A stretch of DNA of 62,986 nucleotides from Sanguibacter hominis ATCC BAA-789 (GCF_012396185.1 NZ_JAAXOW010000006.1:1-62986); one strand, 5' to 3'. Counted from the stretch's first letter, positions 55,822-62,986 are shown. Made by a program: numbers and translations. The notes: generated by a model from the letters alone, not told the origin.

Positions 55822-57248
55822 CGGCCGACGACCCCCGTCCGGTTGATGAGCGTGTCGAGCATCTCGTCGACGGTCGTCATGACACGCGCGGCGCCCTGGT
55901 AGGCCCGCTGGAAGGCCAGCATGTTGATGGTCTCCTCGTCGATGTCGACGCTCGTCTGGGCGAGCTGGATCTGCTCGGCGGTCGAGCGAGCGTTCTCGGC
56001 GACCGTCGCGGAGCGGACAGCGGACTGGGTGTTCACGCCGAGGTCGACGACGAACCGCTGCCAGTCACGGTCGGGGCTGTCGACGGCGGTGCCGATCTGC
56101 GCGATGCGGTCGGCGATCGACCCGTCGAACGCGCCGTTGCCGGGCGCCGCGGCAGCGATGTTGCGGTAGTCGGTCGATGCGAGCGTGAGCGCGATCGACG
56201 GCGGGACGGCCGGGTCGGTACCGAGCGTGTAGAAGGCGCCTCCGGGGGCGCCCGTCGTCGTGACACCGGTCGAGTGGATCGCGTTGACCTTGGTCGCGAG
56301 CGACGTGGCGAGCGAGTCGTAGGCGCGTGCCGCCTCGGCGAGCATGCCGCCCGTGCCGCCGGCGTTCGCCGGGGCGAGCGCCGAGACCATGCCGGCGAGG
56401 GTGCCCCCGTCGAGGGAGACGGGACCGGCGGAGTCACGGTCCCAGGCGAGGAGCGGGACGTCGGACGCGGCGCCCGTCATCTTGGTCGCACCCTCGAGGT
56501 GCAGGCCGTACGCACGGTCGCCCGACACGACGGGGTTGCCGCCGATCGAGACGGTCACGGTGCCGTCGTCCATCGGGCGGGCGGTCGCGCCGGTCAGCTC
56601 GGACATGCGCAGGATCAGCATGTCCCGCTTGTCCATGAGCTCGTTGGCGTTGCCACCCGAGACGGTGACGGAGCGGATCGAGCTGTTGAGCTCAGCGATG
56701 CCGGTCGCGGTCGTGTTGACCTCGGTGACGAGGGCGCTGACCTGGGTGCGCATCTCGGTCCACTGCGTGTCGACGGCCTGGTAGCCGGCGCGGATCGCGT
56801 CGGAGAGCATGGTCGCCGCCTCGAGCACGACCTGGGCGGGTGCGGCCTCGCCGGGGTTGTTGGAGAGGTCCTGCCAGGACGCCCAGAACTGGGCGAGCTG
56901 TGCGCCGACGCCCTTGTCCGACGGCTCGGTGATCGTGGACTCGAGGCGCGTGAGCGAGTCGGCGCGGGCCAGCAGGTCGGAGGCGAGCGACGTCGAGGAG
57001 CGGACGCGGGCGTCCGCGAAGATGTCGCCGAGCCGGGAGACGCCGGTGACGGTGACGCCCTGGCCTACGGGGAGGCCGGAGGAGAAGCGCGAGGCGGAGG
57101 CGATGGCGGAGACGGACGCGGTCTCCGCTCGCTGGCGCGTGTAGCCGACGGTGTTGACGTTGGCGACGTTCTGGCCGGCGACGTCGAGCGCGGCGCGCTG
57201 GGTGGTCAGGGCGCTCAGGGCCGTGGACAGGGTCGAGAAGGAGGTCAT
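55818..57248 (-). CDS. flgK: Flagellar hook-associated protein FlgK (HAP1)
   Basis: 476 residues. Rod/hook signature at the N-terminus (TALSALTTQRAALDVAGQNVANVNTVGYTRQR; key NVANVNTVGYTRQ), long central region with GYQAVDTQWTEMRTQV and the D1-type helices, and the C-terminal EETINMLAFQRAYQGAARVMTTVDEMLDTLIN (seen as INMLAFQRAYQGAARVMT). ATG 57248 follows AGGAGA; the longer open frame upstream overlaps flgN. Caps the hook before filament assembly. Confidence 0.95.
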   Translation of the reverse strand: MTSFSTLSTALSALTTQRAALDVAGQNVANVNTVGYTRQRAETASVSAIASASRFSSGLPVGQGVTVTGVSRLGDIFADARVRSSTSLASDLLARADSLTRLESTITEPSDKGVGAQLAQFWASWQDLSNNPGEAAPAQVVLEAATMLSDAIRAGYQAVDTQWTEMRTQVSALVTEVNTTATGIAELNSSIRSVTVSGGNANELMDKRDMLILRMSELTGATARPMDDGTVTVSIGGNPVVSGDRAYGLHLEGATKMTGAASDVPLLAWDRDSAGPVSLDGGTLAGMVSALAPANAGGTGGMLAEAARAYDSLATSLATKVNAIHSTGVTTTGAPGGAFYTLGTDPAVPPSIALTLASTDYRNIAAAAPGNGAFDGSIADRIAQIGTAVDSPDRDWQRFVVDLGVNTQSAVRSATVAENARSTAEQIQLAQTSVDIDEETINMLAFQRAYQGAARVMTTVDEMLDTLINRTGVVGR

Positions 57249-57262
57249 CGCGGGCTTTTCTC

Positions 57263-57745
57263 CTAGAGCGTCTCGTCGAGCAGGGACGCGGAGCCGGTGG
57301 CCTGACCGGCGTGGCCGGTGGCGTCGTACGTCTGCACAGCCTCGGTGACCGCCATGAGAGTTTCCTGGGCGGCCCGGTGCGAGGCGGTGAGGAGGGTGCG
57401 GTTGTCCGCCGCGAGGCTCTCGATCTGACCGGTGAGGTCGATGAACGCGTCGCGGTGCTCGCGCAGGAGGCCGTCCCACGGGGCGGGGGCGGCGTCGGCG
57501 AGCTGGGCGAGGGTGGATCCGGGGGCGAGGCCGAGCTGTGCAGCGACCGCGTCGGACTCGACGGCGTGGCCGAGCTCGGTGGTGCGGATCTGCTCGAGGA
57601 CGCGCTCGACCTCGTCGGTGGCGTGCGCGAGCCAGCGGCTGCGACCGCTCGTGAGCAGGAGCTGCTCGACCTCGAGCTTGAACAGCAGCAGCTCGAGCAG
57701 CTGCCGCTCGCGCCACAGCATGGCGGACAGGCTCTGCATTCCCAT
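57263..57745 (-). CDS. flgN: FlgN-type export chaperone for FlgK/FlgL
   Basis: 160 residues, predicted all-helical. LSAMLWRERQLLELLLFKLEVEQLLL at the start is the FlgN-family coiled coil, followed by DEVERVLEQIRTTEL and a C-terminal amphipathic helix TLLTASHRAAQETLMAVTEAVQTY, usually the substrate-binding part. ATG 57745 has GAGGAG upstream. It is the first gene of the leftward flgN-flgK-flgL-fliW-HDOD operon, with a sigma-28-type promoter 58 bases or so upstream. Confidence 0.85.
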   Translation of the reverse strand: MGMQSLSAMLWRERQLLELLLFKLEVEQLLLTSGRSRWLAHATDEVERVLEQIRTTELGHAVESDAVAAQLGLAPGSTLAQLADAAPAPWDGLLREHRDAFIDLTGQIESLAADNRTLLTASHRAAQETLMAVTEAVQTYDATGHAGQATGSASLLDETL

Positions 57746-57802
57746 GGCGCTCCTCGGGGTTCTCTGTCGGAGGCTGCGTGCGCTCCGGGGGTCAACTGTG
57801 AT

Positions 57803-57828
57803 CATCGGGCAACAGGCAGGGGGGATGA
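57803..57828 (-). promoter_or_regulatory. Sigma-28-like promoter of flgN operon
   Basis: On the minus strand: TCA (57828-57826), 17 bases, CCGATG (57808-57803). The FliA consensus has TAA, 17 bases, CCGATAA. The CCGATG begins 63 bases from the flgN ATG. Confidence 0.65.
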
Positions 57829-57916
57829 GTGTTTTGCTGGCGCGATTCACCCGGCTGCCCAGGTGGCGTGGTCCGTGGCGCTGCGCCCGGCACGCCACAG
57901 GGCCGGGGTTGTCCGA

Positions 57917-57933
57917 GTTTGACCAGGTCAAAC
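57917..57933. promoter_or_regulatory. Palindrome GTTTGACC-A-GGTCAAAC
   Basis: Perfect 8-bp arms around one central base; operator-like, binding protein unknown. Confidence 0.6.
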
Positions 57934-58037
57934 GATTCGATCGCCGGTTTGCGGGGCTTCGCGCGGGTGTATCTGGCGCGGTTGTGGTGTCTCCACGATG
58001 CGCGCGGTGTGAGGTGGTGCACAAGTTCGGGTGACTC

Positions 58038-58047
58038 GAAACGTTTC
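58038..58047. promoter_or_regulatory. Palindrome GAAACGTTTC
   Basis: Perfect 10-bp palindrome of the kind bound by LacI-family regulators. Short, so chance is possible. Confidence 0.4.
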
Positions 58048-58064
58048 AATGGGGCTGAACAACC

Positions 58065-58080
58065 TGGGTGGTACCACCCA
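58065..58080. promoter_or_regulatory. Palindrome TGGGTGGTACCACCCA
   Basis: Perfect 16-bp palindrome, about 200 bases before the fliA ATG. Binding protein unknown. Confidence 0.6.
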
Positions 58081-58114
58081 TGTGCACGCGAACAAGTTCC
58101 GGCCCGATTGAGAA

Positions 58115-58130
58115 TGTGACGTGCGTCACA
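58115..58130. promoter_or_regulatory. CRP/GlxR-type site upstream of fliA
   Basis: TGTGA-N6-TCACA exactly, the core consensus of CRP and its actinobacterial counterparts (GlxR, Crp). It is symmetrical one base further on each side inward (TGTGACG/CGTCACA). Centre is about 160 bases before the fliA ATG. Confidence 0.7.
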
Positions 58131-58281
58131 GTGATTAGTTCAGCGACTAGACAATTGGGTGCTCTGACCTGGGCAGATGGAGGGGATGCGTCCGTTTGTG
58201 GCGAGTGTGTGGACGACTCATGCCTCAGAACGACTTAACACGGGATGGATCGTGAGGTTGTTCGCATGATGAGACTTGCCC

Positions 58282-59181
58282 ATGGCAGTCAACGACAACC
58301 GCAACGCCCTGGTGGAGGAGCACCTTCCACTCATCGGGTACCACGTCAACGAGATGATGGCTCGTGTCCCGCGTCACGTCGCTCGCGACGACCTCGCGTC
58401 GGCCGGCGCGCTCGCCCTCGTCCGCGCCGCCGAGGGGTACGACCCCGCGACCGGCGTCCCCTTCAACCGCTACGCGGCCATCCGCATCCGCGGCGCGCTC
58501 GTCGACGAGCTCCGCTCGATGGACTGGGCCTCCCGTGGCGCACGCACCAAGGTCCGCCGCCTCGCGGCAGTGACCGACGAGCTCACCGCGACGCTCGGCC
58601 GGGCGCCGTCCCGCGAGCAGCTCGCCGAGGCCCTGGGTGTCGACGTCGCCGAGGTCGACCAGGTCCGCGACGACGCCTCCCGCCGCGTGCTCAGCATCGA
58701 CGGCTACGACAACGCGATCGCCGACATCCTCCCCGACCGCGCTCCCGACCCCGAGGAGGCGGCGCTCAACGCCGAGCGCCTCACCTACCTCCACGCCGCG
58801 GTCGAGGCGCTCCCCGAGCGCCTGCGCGCCGTCGTGCGCGGCATCTTCTTCGAGGACCGCGCCGTCACCGAGATCGCCGCCACGCTCGGCGTCACCCAGT
58901 CGCGTGTCAGCCAGCTGCGCAGCGAGGCGATGTCGCTCCTCAAGGACGGCATGAACGTCCACCTCGACCCCGAGCTCGTCGAGACGCCGGCCAACCCCGC
59001 CGGTGTCGCGCACCGCCGCCGCGAGGCCTACTTCTCCGCGGTGCGCGAGCACGTCGAGTCCGTGGACGTCGCCGCGACCGCCCGCGCGGCCGCGACCGCC
59101 CTCTCCGGCACGATCGGCGCCGCCGCACAGCTCGGTGCCGCGGACGGTGTCCCCGCAGCACGCTTCGCCGCTCTCGCCTGA
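58282..59181 (+). CDS. fliA: RNA polymerase sigma factor FliA/WhiG (sigma-28)
   Basis: 299 residues. Region 2 has DDLASAGALALVRAAEGYDP and FNRYAAIRIRGALVDELRSMDWASR (given as FNRYAAIRIRGALVDEL and RSMDWASR), diagnostic of FliA/WhiG. Region 3 is VTDELTATLGRAPSREQLAEAL, and region 4 ends RLRAVVRGIFFEDRAV with TEIAATLGVTQSRVSQLRSE as the -35-binding helix-turn-helix. A C-terminal extension of about 65 Ala-rich residues follows region 4, longer than in E. coli FliA. In this motile organism it should direct flagellin and hook-protein genes. A 17-bp terminator follows. Confidence 0.95.
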   Translation: MAVNDNRNALVEEHLPLIGYHVNEMMARVPRHVARDDLASAGALALVRAAEGYDPATGVPFNRYAAIRIRGALVDELRSMDWASRGARTKVRRLAAVTDELTATLGRAPSREQLAEALGVDVAEVDQVRDDASRRVLSIDGYDNAIADILPDRAPDPEEAALNAERLTYLHAAVEALPERLRAVVRGIFFEDRAVTEIAATLGVTQSRVSQLRSEAMSLLKDGMNVHLDPELVETPANPAGVAHRRREAYFSAVREHVESVDVAATARAAATALSGTIGAAAQLGAADGVPAARFAALA

Positions 59182-59199
59182 GAGCACCTCGAACCCCCG

Positions 59200-59250
59200 A
59201 CGACGACGCCCGGCCCTCCCTGACTGCCATCAGGGGCCGGGCGTCGTCGT
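59200..59250 (+). terminator. fliA terminator
   Basis: Perfect 17-bp stem (59200-59216 with 59234-59250) with a 17-nt loop, 18 bases after the fliA stop. Confidence 0.85.
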
Positions 59251-59324
59251 GTCCGGAGCACCTCCGGGTGCCCGGCCTCCGCCGACCGGACCCGCACCGG
59301 GGTCGACAGCGGCGGTCCGGCCGC

Positions 59325-59350
59325 TCAGCATCGGCACGGAACGGACGATA
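59325..59350 (+). promoter_or_regulatory. Sigma-28-like promoter of glycosyltransferase gene
   Basis: TCA (59325-59327), 17 bases, ACGATA (59345-59350). The box begins 63 bases before the GTG at 59408, the same distance as for flgN and close to the flagellins' 66. Confidence 0.55.
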
Positions 59351-59407
59351 GGGATGGCTGACGGGCACGCGCGGACGCCCGGAAGAGCCTCAGGACCAGG
59401 AGACGAC

Positions 59408-60958
59408 GTGCAGAAGAACGCCCGGACCACCGTCAGCGTGGTGATGATCGTCAAGGACGAGGAGGCGGTTCTCGCCAAGAGCCTCGAGTCGACGACGTGG
59501 GCGGACCAGGTCGTCGTGTACGACACCGGCTCGACCGACGCGACGCGCGAGATCGCCGCCCGCTACTCCGACACCGTCGTCGAGGGCTACTGGGACGACG
59601 ACTTCGCCGGGGCCCGCAACCGCGCCCAGGCGCACGCGACCGGCGACTGGATCCTCGTGCTCGACGCCGACGAGGTGTTCCTCGGCGACGCCAAGCTCTT
59701 GCGCAAGCGTCTGGACCGAGGCCCCGAGGACACGTTCCTCCTGCGCGTCGAGGGCGAGGACGACGGCGTCGTCGTCCCGCTCACGAACCACTTCAGCGAC
59801 ACGGTCATCACCGGCGTGCGCATCTTCCGCCGCGGCACGCGCCAGTGGCAGGGCAAGCTGCACGAGCAGCCCGTGCAGACCGGCACGAGCACCGGCTCGG
59901 CACTCCTCCACACCTGCTCGATCCGGCACTCCGGGTACACCGCAGAAGCTGTCCTCGCGCACGACAAGGGCGCGCGAAACCTGCGCATCGCGCAGCGCAA
60001 CCTCGAGAACGTCGAGGCTTCGGGCACCCCCGCCGAGATCGCCGCAGCCAGGGTCCACGTCGCCCGGTCGCTCGTGCTCGCCGACGAGCCCACCGAGGCG
60101 CTGCGCTATGCGGAGCAGATCCTCCCGGACCTCGCCGACCGTCGGCAGCGCTGGCTGCTCGGCTTCGGCATGAGCGCCGTGGCCGTCAACTCCGGCACCG
60201 AGGAGCAGGTCCGCCTGTGGCTCACCGAGTGGGAGCAGCACGACGAGTCGCCCGTCTTCGCGCAGGCCCTGCGTGCCCGCTACGAGATGAGCCGCGGCAA
60301 CGCCGAGGCGGCGCTCGAGCAGCTCGAGAAGATCCCGTCGACCACCGTGACCAGCCAGGGGCAGCGCCTCGACCGGCTCGACCTCGCCCCCGTCGAGGTC
60401 GCCGCGCTCGCGAAGCTCGGTCGACGCCGTCCGGCGCAGCTCCTCGCGCGGCGGGCCGTCGAGCGGGACGTCGCCCCGGGCGCGCCGGCCATCCTGGTCG
60501 AGTGCTTCACCGAGGAGCAGCTCTCGGGGATCCTCGCCAAGGCGTCCCCGCGACTGTGGCGCGAGCTTGTCCAGGCGTGCGTGCTCGGGGCGCACCACGC
60601 CGCGGTGCGCGAGTTCCTCGGCGTCATGTATCGGACCCGGCCGGGGGACGTCACCGTGCTGTCCGCGGCCAGCATGCTCGCCCCGGTGATCGATCTCGAG
60701 GATGCCGCCTACTGGTCGGCCGAGCTGCGCCGCCACGGCGCCGAGGAGCAGTGCCTCCTCGTCGTGCTCGCGCAGGACGCCGAGCGCTCTGCCCGTGACC
60801 GCGCCGTCGCGGCAGCGCTCGCGATCAGCGCGTACGGCGACGAGCGCGCTGTCCCCGCGCTCGAGGACGCGCTCGCGCTCGTCGCCCCCGAGGACGAGGC
60901 CGCCCTGCTCGCCGAGCTCGACATCGTCGCGCCCGGGCTCGTCGGCACGAACGCCTGA
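59408..60958 (+). CDS. Family 2 glycosyltransferase with helical C-terminal region
   Basis: 516 residues from GTG 59408, which has CAGGAG upstream; ATG 59354 is less likely because it lies only four bases after the promoter box. N-terminal GT-A domain: TVSVVMIVKDEEAVLAKSL, VVVYDTGSTDATREIA, DDDFAGARNRAQAHATGDW, and the metal-binding LDADEVFL (Asp86-Ala-Asp88). The remaining 280 residues look like TPR-type helical repeats (AEIAAARVHVARSLVLADEP, ALEQLEKIPSTT). The position between fliA and the flagellins and the shared promoter type make it a good candidate for flagellin O-glycosylation (inference). A SunS-like or wall glycosyltransferase is the alternative. Confidence 0.88.
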   Translation: MQKNARTTVSVVMIVKDEEAVLAKSLESTTWADQVVVYDTGSTDATREIAARYSDTVVEGYWDDDFAGARNRAQAHATGDWILVLDADEVFLGDAKLLRKRLDRGPEDTFLLRVEGEDDGVVVPLTNHFSDTVITGVRIFRRGTRQWQGKLHEQPVQTGTSTGSALLHTCSIRHSGYTAEAVLAHDKGARNLRIAQRNLENVEASGTPAEIAAARVHVARSLVLADEPTEALRYAEQILPDLADRRQRWLLGFGMSAVAVNSGTEEQVRLWLTEWEQHDESPVFAQALRARYEMSRGNAEAALEQLEKIPSTTVTSQGQRLDRLDLAPVEVAALAKLGRRRPAQLLARRAVERDVAPGAPAILVECFTEEQLSGILAKASPRLWRELVQACVLGAHHAAVREFLGVMYRTRPGDVTVLSAASMLAPVIDLEDAAYWSAELRRHGAEEQCLLVVLAQDAERSARDRAVAAALAISAYGDERAVPALEDALALVAPEDEAALLAELDIVAPGLVGTNA

Positions 60959-61011
60959 CCTGCGATCTGCCGCGCCCCCGCGCGGCACGACGAGAACCTT
61001 CGCGGAACTCT

Positions 61012-61036
61012 TCAATCGGGCGGGGCCCGACCGATG
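61012..61036 (+). promoter_or_regulatory. Sigma-28-like promoter of flagellin 1
   Basis: TCA (61012-61014), 16 bases, CCGATG (61031-61036). The box begins 66 bases before the ATG. Confidence 0.65.
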
Positions 61037-61096
61037 TGCTGGATGTCGGCCCATGGACGGGCCGGTGTTTCGGGCCACGTCAAGGAGGAGAACATC

Positions 61097-61924
61097 ATGG
61101 CTCTCTCGGTCAACACGAACATCGCGGCGCTCAACTCGTACCGCAACCTGTCGAACACGCAGAACGACCTGAGCAAGTCCCTCGAGAAGCTCTCGAGCGG
61201 TCTTCGCATCAACCGTGCTGCTGACGACGCTGCCGGCCTGGCGATCTCCGAGGGTCTGCGTTCGCAGATCAACGGCACCAAGCAGGCTGTGCGCAACGCG
61301 CAGGACGGCATCTCCGTCGTCCAGACCGCGGAAGGTGCTCTCGCCGAGACGCACTCGATCCTGCAGCGCATGCGCACCCTCTCCGTCCAGGCGTCCAACG
61401 ACGGTGGCCTCAACGCGACCGCCAAGGGCAACATCCAGGACGAGATCAGCCAGCTCAGCACCGAGCTGAACCGCATCGCGGCCACCACGGAGTTCAACGG
61501 CAAGAAGCTGCTCGACGGCTCCTACTCCGGTGCGTTCCAGGTCGGCGCCAACACGTCGACCAACGACGTCATCACGGTCGCGCTGTCGACCGCGGTCGGC
61601 GTCACGGGCCTCTCGCTCACCACCGTCAACGTGACGACGCTCGCCGGTGCGACCGGTGCCATCGGCGCGATCGACACCGCGATCGACCGGGTCTCGAAGA
61701 TCCGTTCGACCCTCGGTGCCGTCCAGAACCGCTTCGACCACACCATCAACAACCTCAACGTCGCCGCGGAGAACCTGGCCGCGTCGGAGAGCCGTATCCG
61801 TGACACGGACATGGCCTCGGAGATGGTCTCGTACACCCGTGCCTCGATCCTGTCGCAGGCCGGCACGGCGATGCTGGCCCAGGCGAAGTCGATCCCGCAG
61901 AGCGTCCTGCAGCTCCTCCAGTGA
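61097..61924 (+). CDS. fliC: Flagellin 1
   Basis: 275 residues, a short flagellin with only the D0/D1 domains and a minimal centre. N-terminal domain: ALSVNTNIAALNSYRNLSNT, LEKLSSGLRINRAADDAAG and QAVRNAQDGISVVQTAEGAL. C-terminal domain: LGAVQNRFDHTINNLNVAAENLAASESRIRDTDMASEM (as RFDHTINNLNVAAENL and SRIRDTDMASEM) and the terminal AKSIPQSVLQLLQ. The middle (about 150-200) is Thr/Ser/Val-rich and surface-exposed, with many possible O-glycosylation sites. Strong Shine-Dalgarno AAGGAGGAG. Two hairpins follow. Confidence 0.97.
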   Translation: MALSVNTNIAALNSYRNLSNTQNDLSKSLEKLSSGLRINRAADDAAGLAISEGLRSQINGTKQAVRNAQDGISVVQTAEGALAETHSILQRMRTLSVQASNDGGLNATAKGNIQDEISQLSTELNRIAATTEFNGKKLLDGSYSGAFQVGANTSTNDVITVALSTAVGVTGLSLTTVNVTTLAGATGAIGAIDTAIDRVSKIRSTLGAVQNRFDHTINNLNVAAENLAASESRIRDTDMASEMVSYTRASILSQAGTAMLAQAKSIPQSVLQLLQ

Positions 61925-61929
61925 GCTGA

Positions 61930-61951
61930 GGGTCACCGGTCCCGGTGACCC
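61930..61951 (+). terminator. First hairpin after flagellin 1
   Basis: 10-bp stem GGGTCACCGG/CCGGTGACCC with 2-base loop, five bases after the stop. Identical copy after flagellin 2. Confidence 0.75.
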
Positions 61952-61963
61952 GCGCCCCTGCAC

Positions 61964-62007
61964 CGCGACAAGGCGGGCGGACCTGACGGTCCGCCCGCCT
62001 TGTCGCG
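61964..62007 (+). terminator. Second, 20-bp hairpin after flagellin 1
   Basis: Perfect 20-bp stem (61964-61983 with 61988-62007), TGAC loop. The strongest stem-loop in the window; it should stop any read-through from flagellin 1 into flagellin 2. Confidence 0.88.
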
Positions 62008-62038
62008 TCCCGGGCACGAGATGCTCAGGGCGGACGCC

Positions 62039-62064
62039 TACTCTTCGGCGGCGCGCTGCCGATG
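62039..62064 (+). promoter_or_regulatory. Sigma-28-like promoter of flagellin 2
   Basis: TAC (62039-62041), 17 bases, CCGATG (62059-62064). The box begins 66 bases before the ATG, exactly as for flagellin 1, although the surrounding sequence differs. Confidence 0.65.
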
Positions 62065-62124
62065 GGGGAGGTGTCGGCCCATGGACGGGCCGGTGTTTCG
62101 GGCCACGTCAAGGAGGAGAACATC

Positions 62125-62952
62125 ATGGCTCTCTCGGTCAACACGAACATCGCGGCGCTCAACTCGTACCGCAACCTGTCGAACACGCAGAACGACCTGA
62201 GCAAGTCCCTCGAGAAGCTCTCGAGCGGTCTTCGCATCAACCGTGCTGCTGACGACGCTGCCGGCCTGGCGATCTCCGAGGGTCTGCGTTCGCAGATCAA
62301 CGGCACCAAGCAGGCTGTGCGCAACGCGCAGGACGGCATCTCCGTCGTCCAGACCGCGGAAGGTGCTCTCACCGAGACGCACTCGATCCTGCAGCGCATG
62401 CGCACCCTCTCCGTCCAGGCGGCGAACGACGGTGGCCTCAACGCGACCGCCAAGGGCAACATCCAGGACGAGATCACCCAGCTGGCCACCGAGCTCGACC
62501 GCATCGCGGCCACCACGGAGTTCAACGGCAAGACGCTGCTCGACGGCTCCTACGACGGCGCGTTCCAGGTCGGCGCCAACACGTCGACCAACGACGTCAT
62601 CTCGGTGACGCTCAGCACCGGCATGTCGTCGGGCGACCTCGGTGTCGACGCCCTGGCCGTCGCCACGTTCGCGGGCGCGAGCGCCGCGATCGTCGCGATC
62701 GACTCCGCGATCGACGAGGTCTCCAAGACCCGCTCGAGCCTCGGTGCCGTCCAGAACCGCTTCGACCACACCATCAACAACCTCAACGTCGCCGCGGAGA
62801 ACCTGGCCGCGTCGGAGAGCCGTATCCGTGACACGGACATGGCCTCGGAGATGGTCCAGTACACCCGTGCCTCGATCCTGTCGCAGGCCGGCACGGCGAT
62901 GCTGGCCCAGGCGAAGTCGATCCCGCAGAGCGTCCTGCAGCTCCTCCAGTGA
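62125..62952 (+). CDS. fliC: Flagellin 2
   Basis: 275 residues, same length as flagellin 1. The first 82 residues and almost all of the last 75 are identical to it (one Ser-to-Gln change at MVQYTRAS). Differences cluster in the middle: ITQLATELDRIAATTEFNGKTLL and the exposed loop VISVTLSTGMSSGDLGVDAL, then VATFAGASAAIVAIDSAID. Same Shine-Dalgarno and leader. Whether both are co-assembled or differ in abundance is not visible from sequence. Terminated by a hairpin at the edge of the window. Confidence 0.97.
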   Translation: MALSVNTNIAALNSYRNLSNTQNDLSKSLEKLSSGLRINRAADDAAGLAISEGLRSQINGTKQAVRNAQDGISVVQTAEGALTETHSILQRMRTLSVQAANDGGLNATAKGNIQDEITQLATELDRIAATTEFNGKTLLDGSYDGAFQVGANTSTNDVISVTLSTGMSSGDLGVDALAVATFAGASAAIVAIDSAIDEVSKTRSSLGAVQNRFDHTINNLNVAAENLAASESRIRDTDMASEMVQYTRASILSQAGTAMLAQAKSIPQSVLQLLQ

Positions 62953-62957
62953 GCTGA

Positions 62958-62979
62958 GGGTCACCGGTCCCGGTGACCC
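62958..62979 (+). terminator. Hairpin after flagellin 2
   Basis: 10-bp stem, 2-base loop; identical to 61930-61951. Confidence 0.75.
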
Positions 62980-62986
62980 GCGCCCC

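Larger units (their letters stand above)
57746..58281. other. Operator-rich intergenic region between flgN and fliA
   Basis: 536 bases, less GC-rich than the genes around it, with no credible gene. It holds the flgN promoter (57803-57828) and four palindromes: 57917-57933, 58038-58047, 58065-58080, 58115-58130. The fliA promoter should lie in 58130-58270, but I could not settle on one. Confidence 0.8.
61044..62071. repeat. Flagellin tandem duplication, unit 1 (1028 bp)
   Basis: Identity with the second unit begins at 61044 (= 62072) and resumes through the downstream hairpin to the window edge. Leader and first 82 codons look identical base for base, as does nearly all of the last quarter; only the middle of the gene and the intergenic spacer differ. 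Confidence 0.9.
62072..62986. repeat. Flagellin tandem duplication, unit 2 (runs to window edge)
   Basis: Second copy of the 1028-base repeat, offset exactly 1028 from unit 1 for leader, ATG, stop and hairpin. Right end lies beyond the window. Confidence 0.88.

Noticed and set aside
57829-58119. 96-codon open frame in the flgN-fliA gap
   Set aside because: No start signal, no family, and it spans several palindromes; region looks regulatory.
59354-59407. ATG 59354 as glycosyltransferase start
   Set aside because: It lies four bases after the sigma-28-like box; GTG 59408 has a Shine-Dalgarno and the same promoter spacing as the other flagellar genes.

Overview
The window is a strongly GC-rich chromosomal segment of a motile actinobacterium. 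CarD, a WXG100 protein, DUF3263, DUF4032, DUF3027, a GroEL with no adjacent groES but with CIRCE operators, and many leaderless-looking GTG/ATG starts all point to Actinomycetota. Flagellar genes plus the general gene content suggest Micrococcales of the Cellulomonas/Sanguibacter/Oerskovia kind; this placement is an inference. There is no prophage, insertion sequence or CRISPR array. Most of the sequence is ordinary core genome, tightly packed, with start/stop overlaps and strong GC hairpins between operons.

Layout. 1-3.1 kb: phosphate transporter pstC-pstA-pstB. 3.2-10.7 kb: a lipoprotein, carD, ispF, a YjbR protein and an FAD-linked sugar-lactone oxidase divergent from a PLP racemase-like protein, then cysS-rlmB. 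10.8-16 kb: DUF4032 protein, sugar ABC ATPase, trehalose genes otsA-otsB. 16.3-19.8 kb: membrane Ser/Thr kinase, a small membrane protein, a DsbA-like thiol protein. 19.9-25.7 kb: tRNA-Thr(UGU), nicotinamidase, a divergent LuxR-type two-component pair with a palindrome between the genes, an SGNH hydrolase with ung, DUF3263, a LytR_C protein and a short cold-shock protein. 25.8-31.5 kb: beta-lactamase-like hydrolase, GH15-like secreted protein, phytoene-desaturase-like oxidoreductase, groEL under two CIRCE operators. 31.6-35.7 kb: WXG100 protein, HD phosphohydrolase, OmpR-type two-component system. 35.7-37.0 kb: a repeat-rich accessory islet with a frameshifted DUF559 gene lying between two 45-nt palindromes that share their ends. 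37.1-41.5 kb: NYN protein, a glutamine amidotransferase homologue that has lost its catalytic residues, PspA and a TPM-domain membrane protein.

41.6-48.5 kb: cell-surface polysaccharide genes (LMW protein-tyrosine phosphatase, rmlD, rmlC, rmlB, two acyltransferases). 48.6-53.1 kb: an operon of a long cold-shock protein, DUF3027 and a large sacsin-type ATPase. 53.2-62.99 kb: flagellar genes. flgN-flgK-flgL-fliW and a degenerate EAL-HDOD gene read leftward. fliA (sigma-28), a glycosyltransferase and two tandem flagellins read rightward. The second flagellin's terminator lies at the right edge.

The genes worth most attention are in the flagellar block and the DUF559 islet. Four flagellar transcripts (flgN, the glycosyltransferase, both flagellins) carry a sigma-28-like promoter at nearly the same distance from the start codon, which ties the glycosyltransferase to flagellin. 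The 536-bp gap between flgN and fliA carries four palindromes, one a perfect CRP-type site. The DUF559 gene with its paired palindromes looks like a small mobile or selfish unit, and its reading frame is broken at a CG run.
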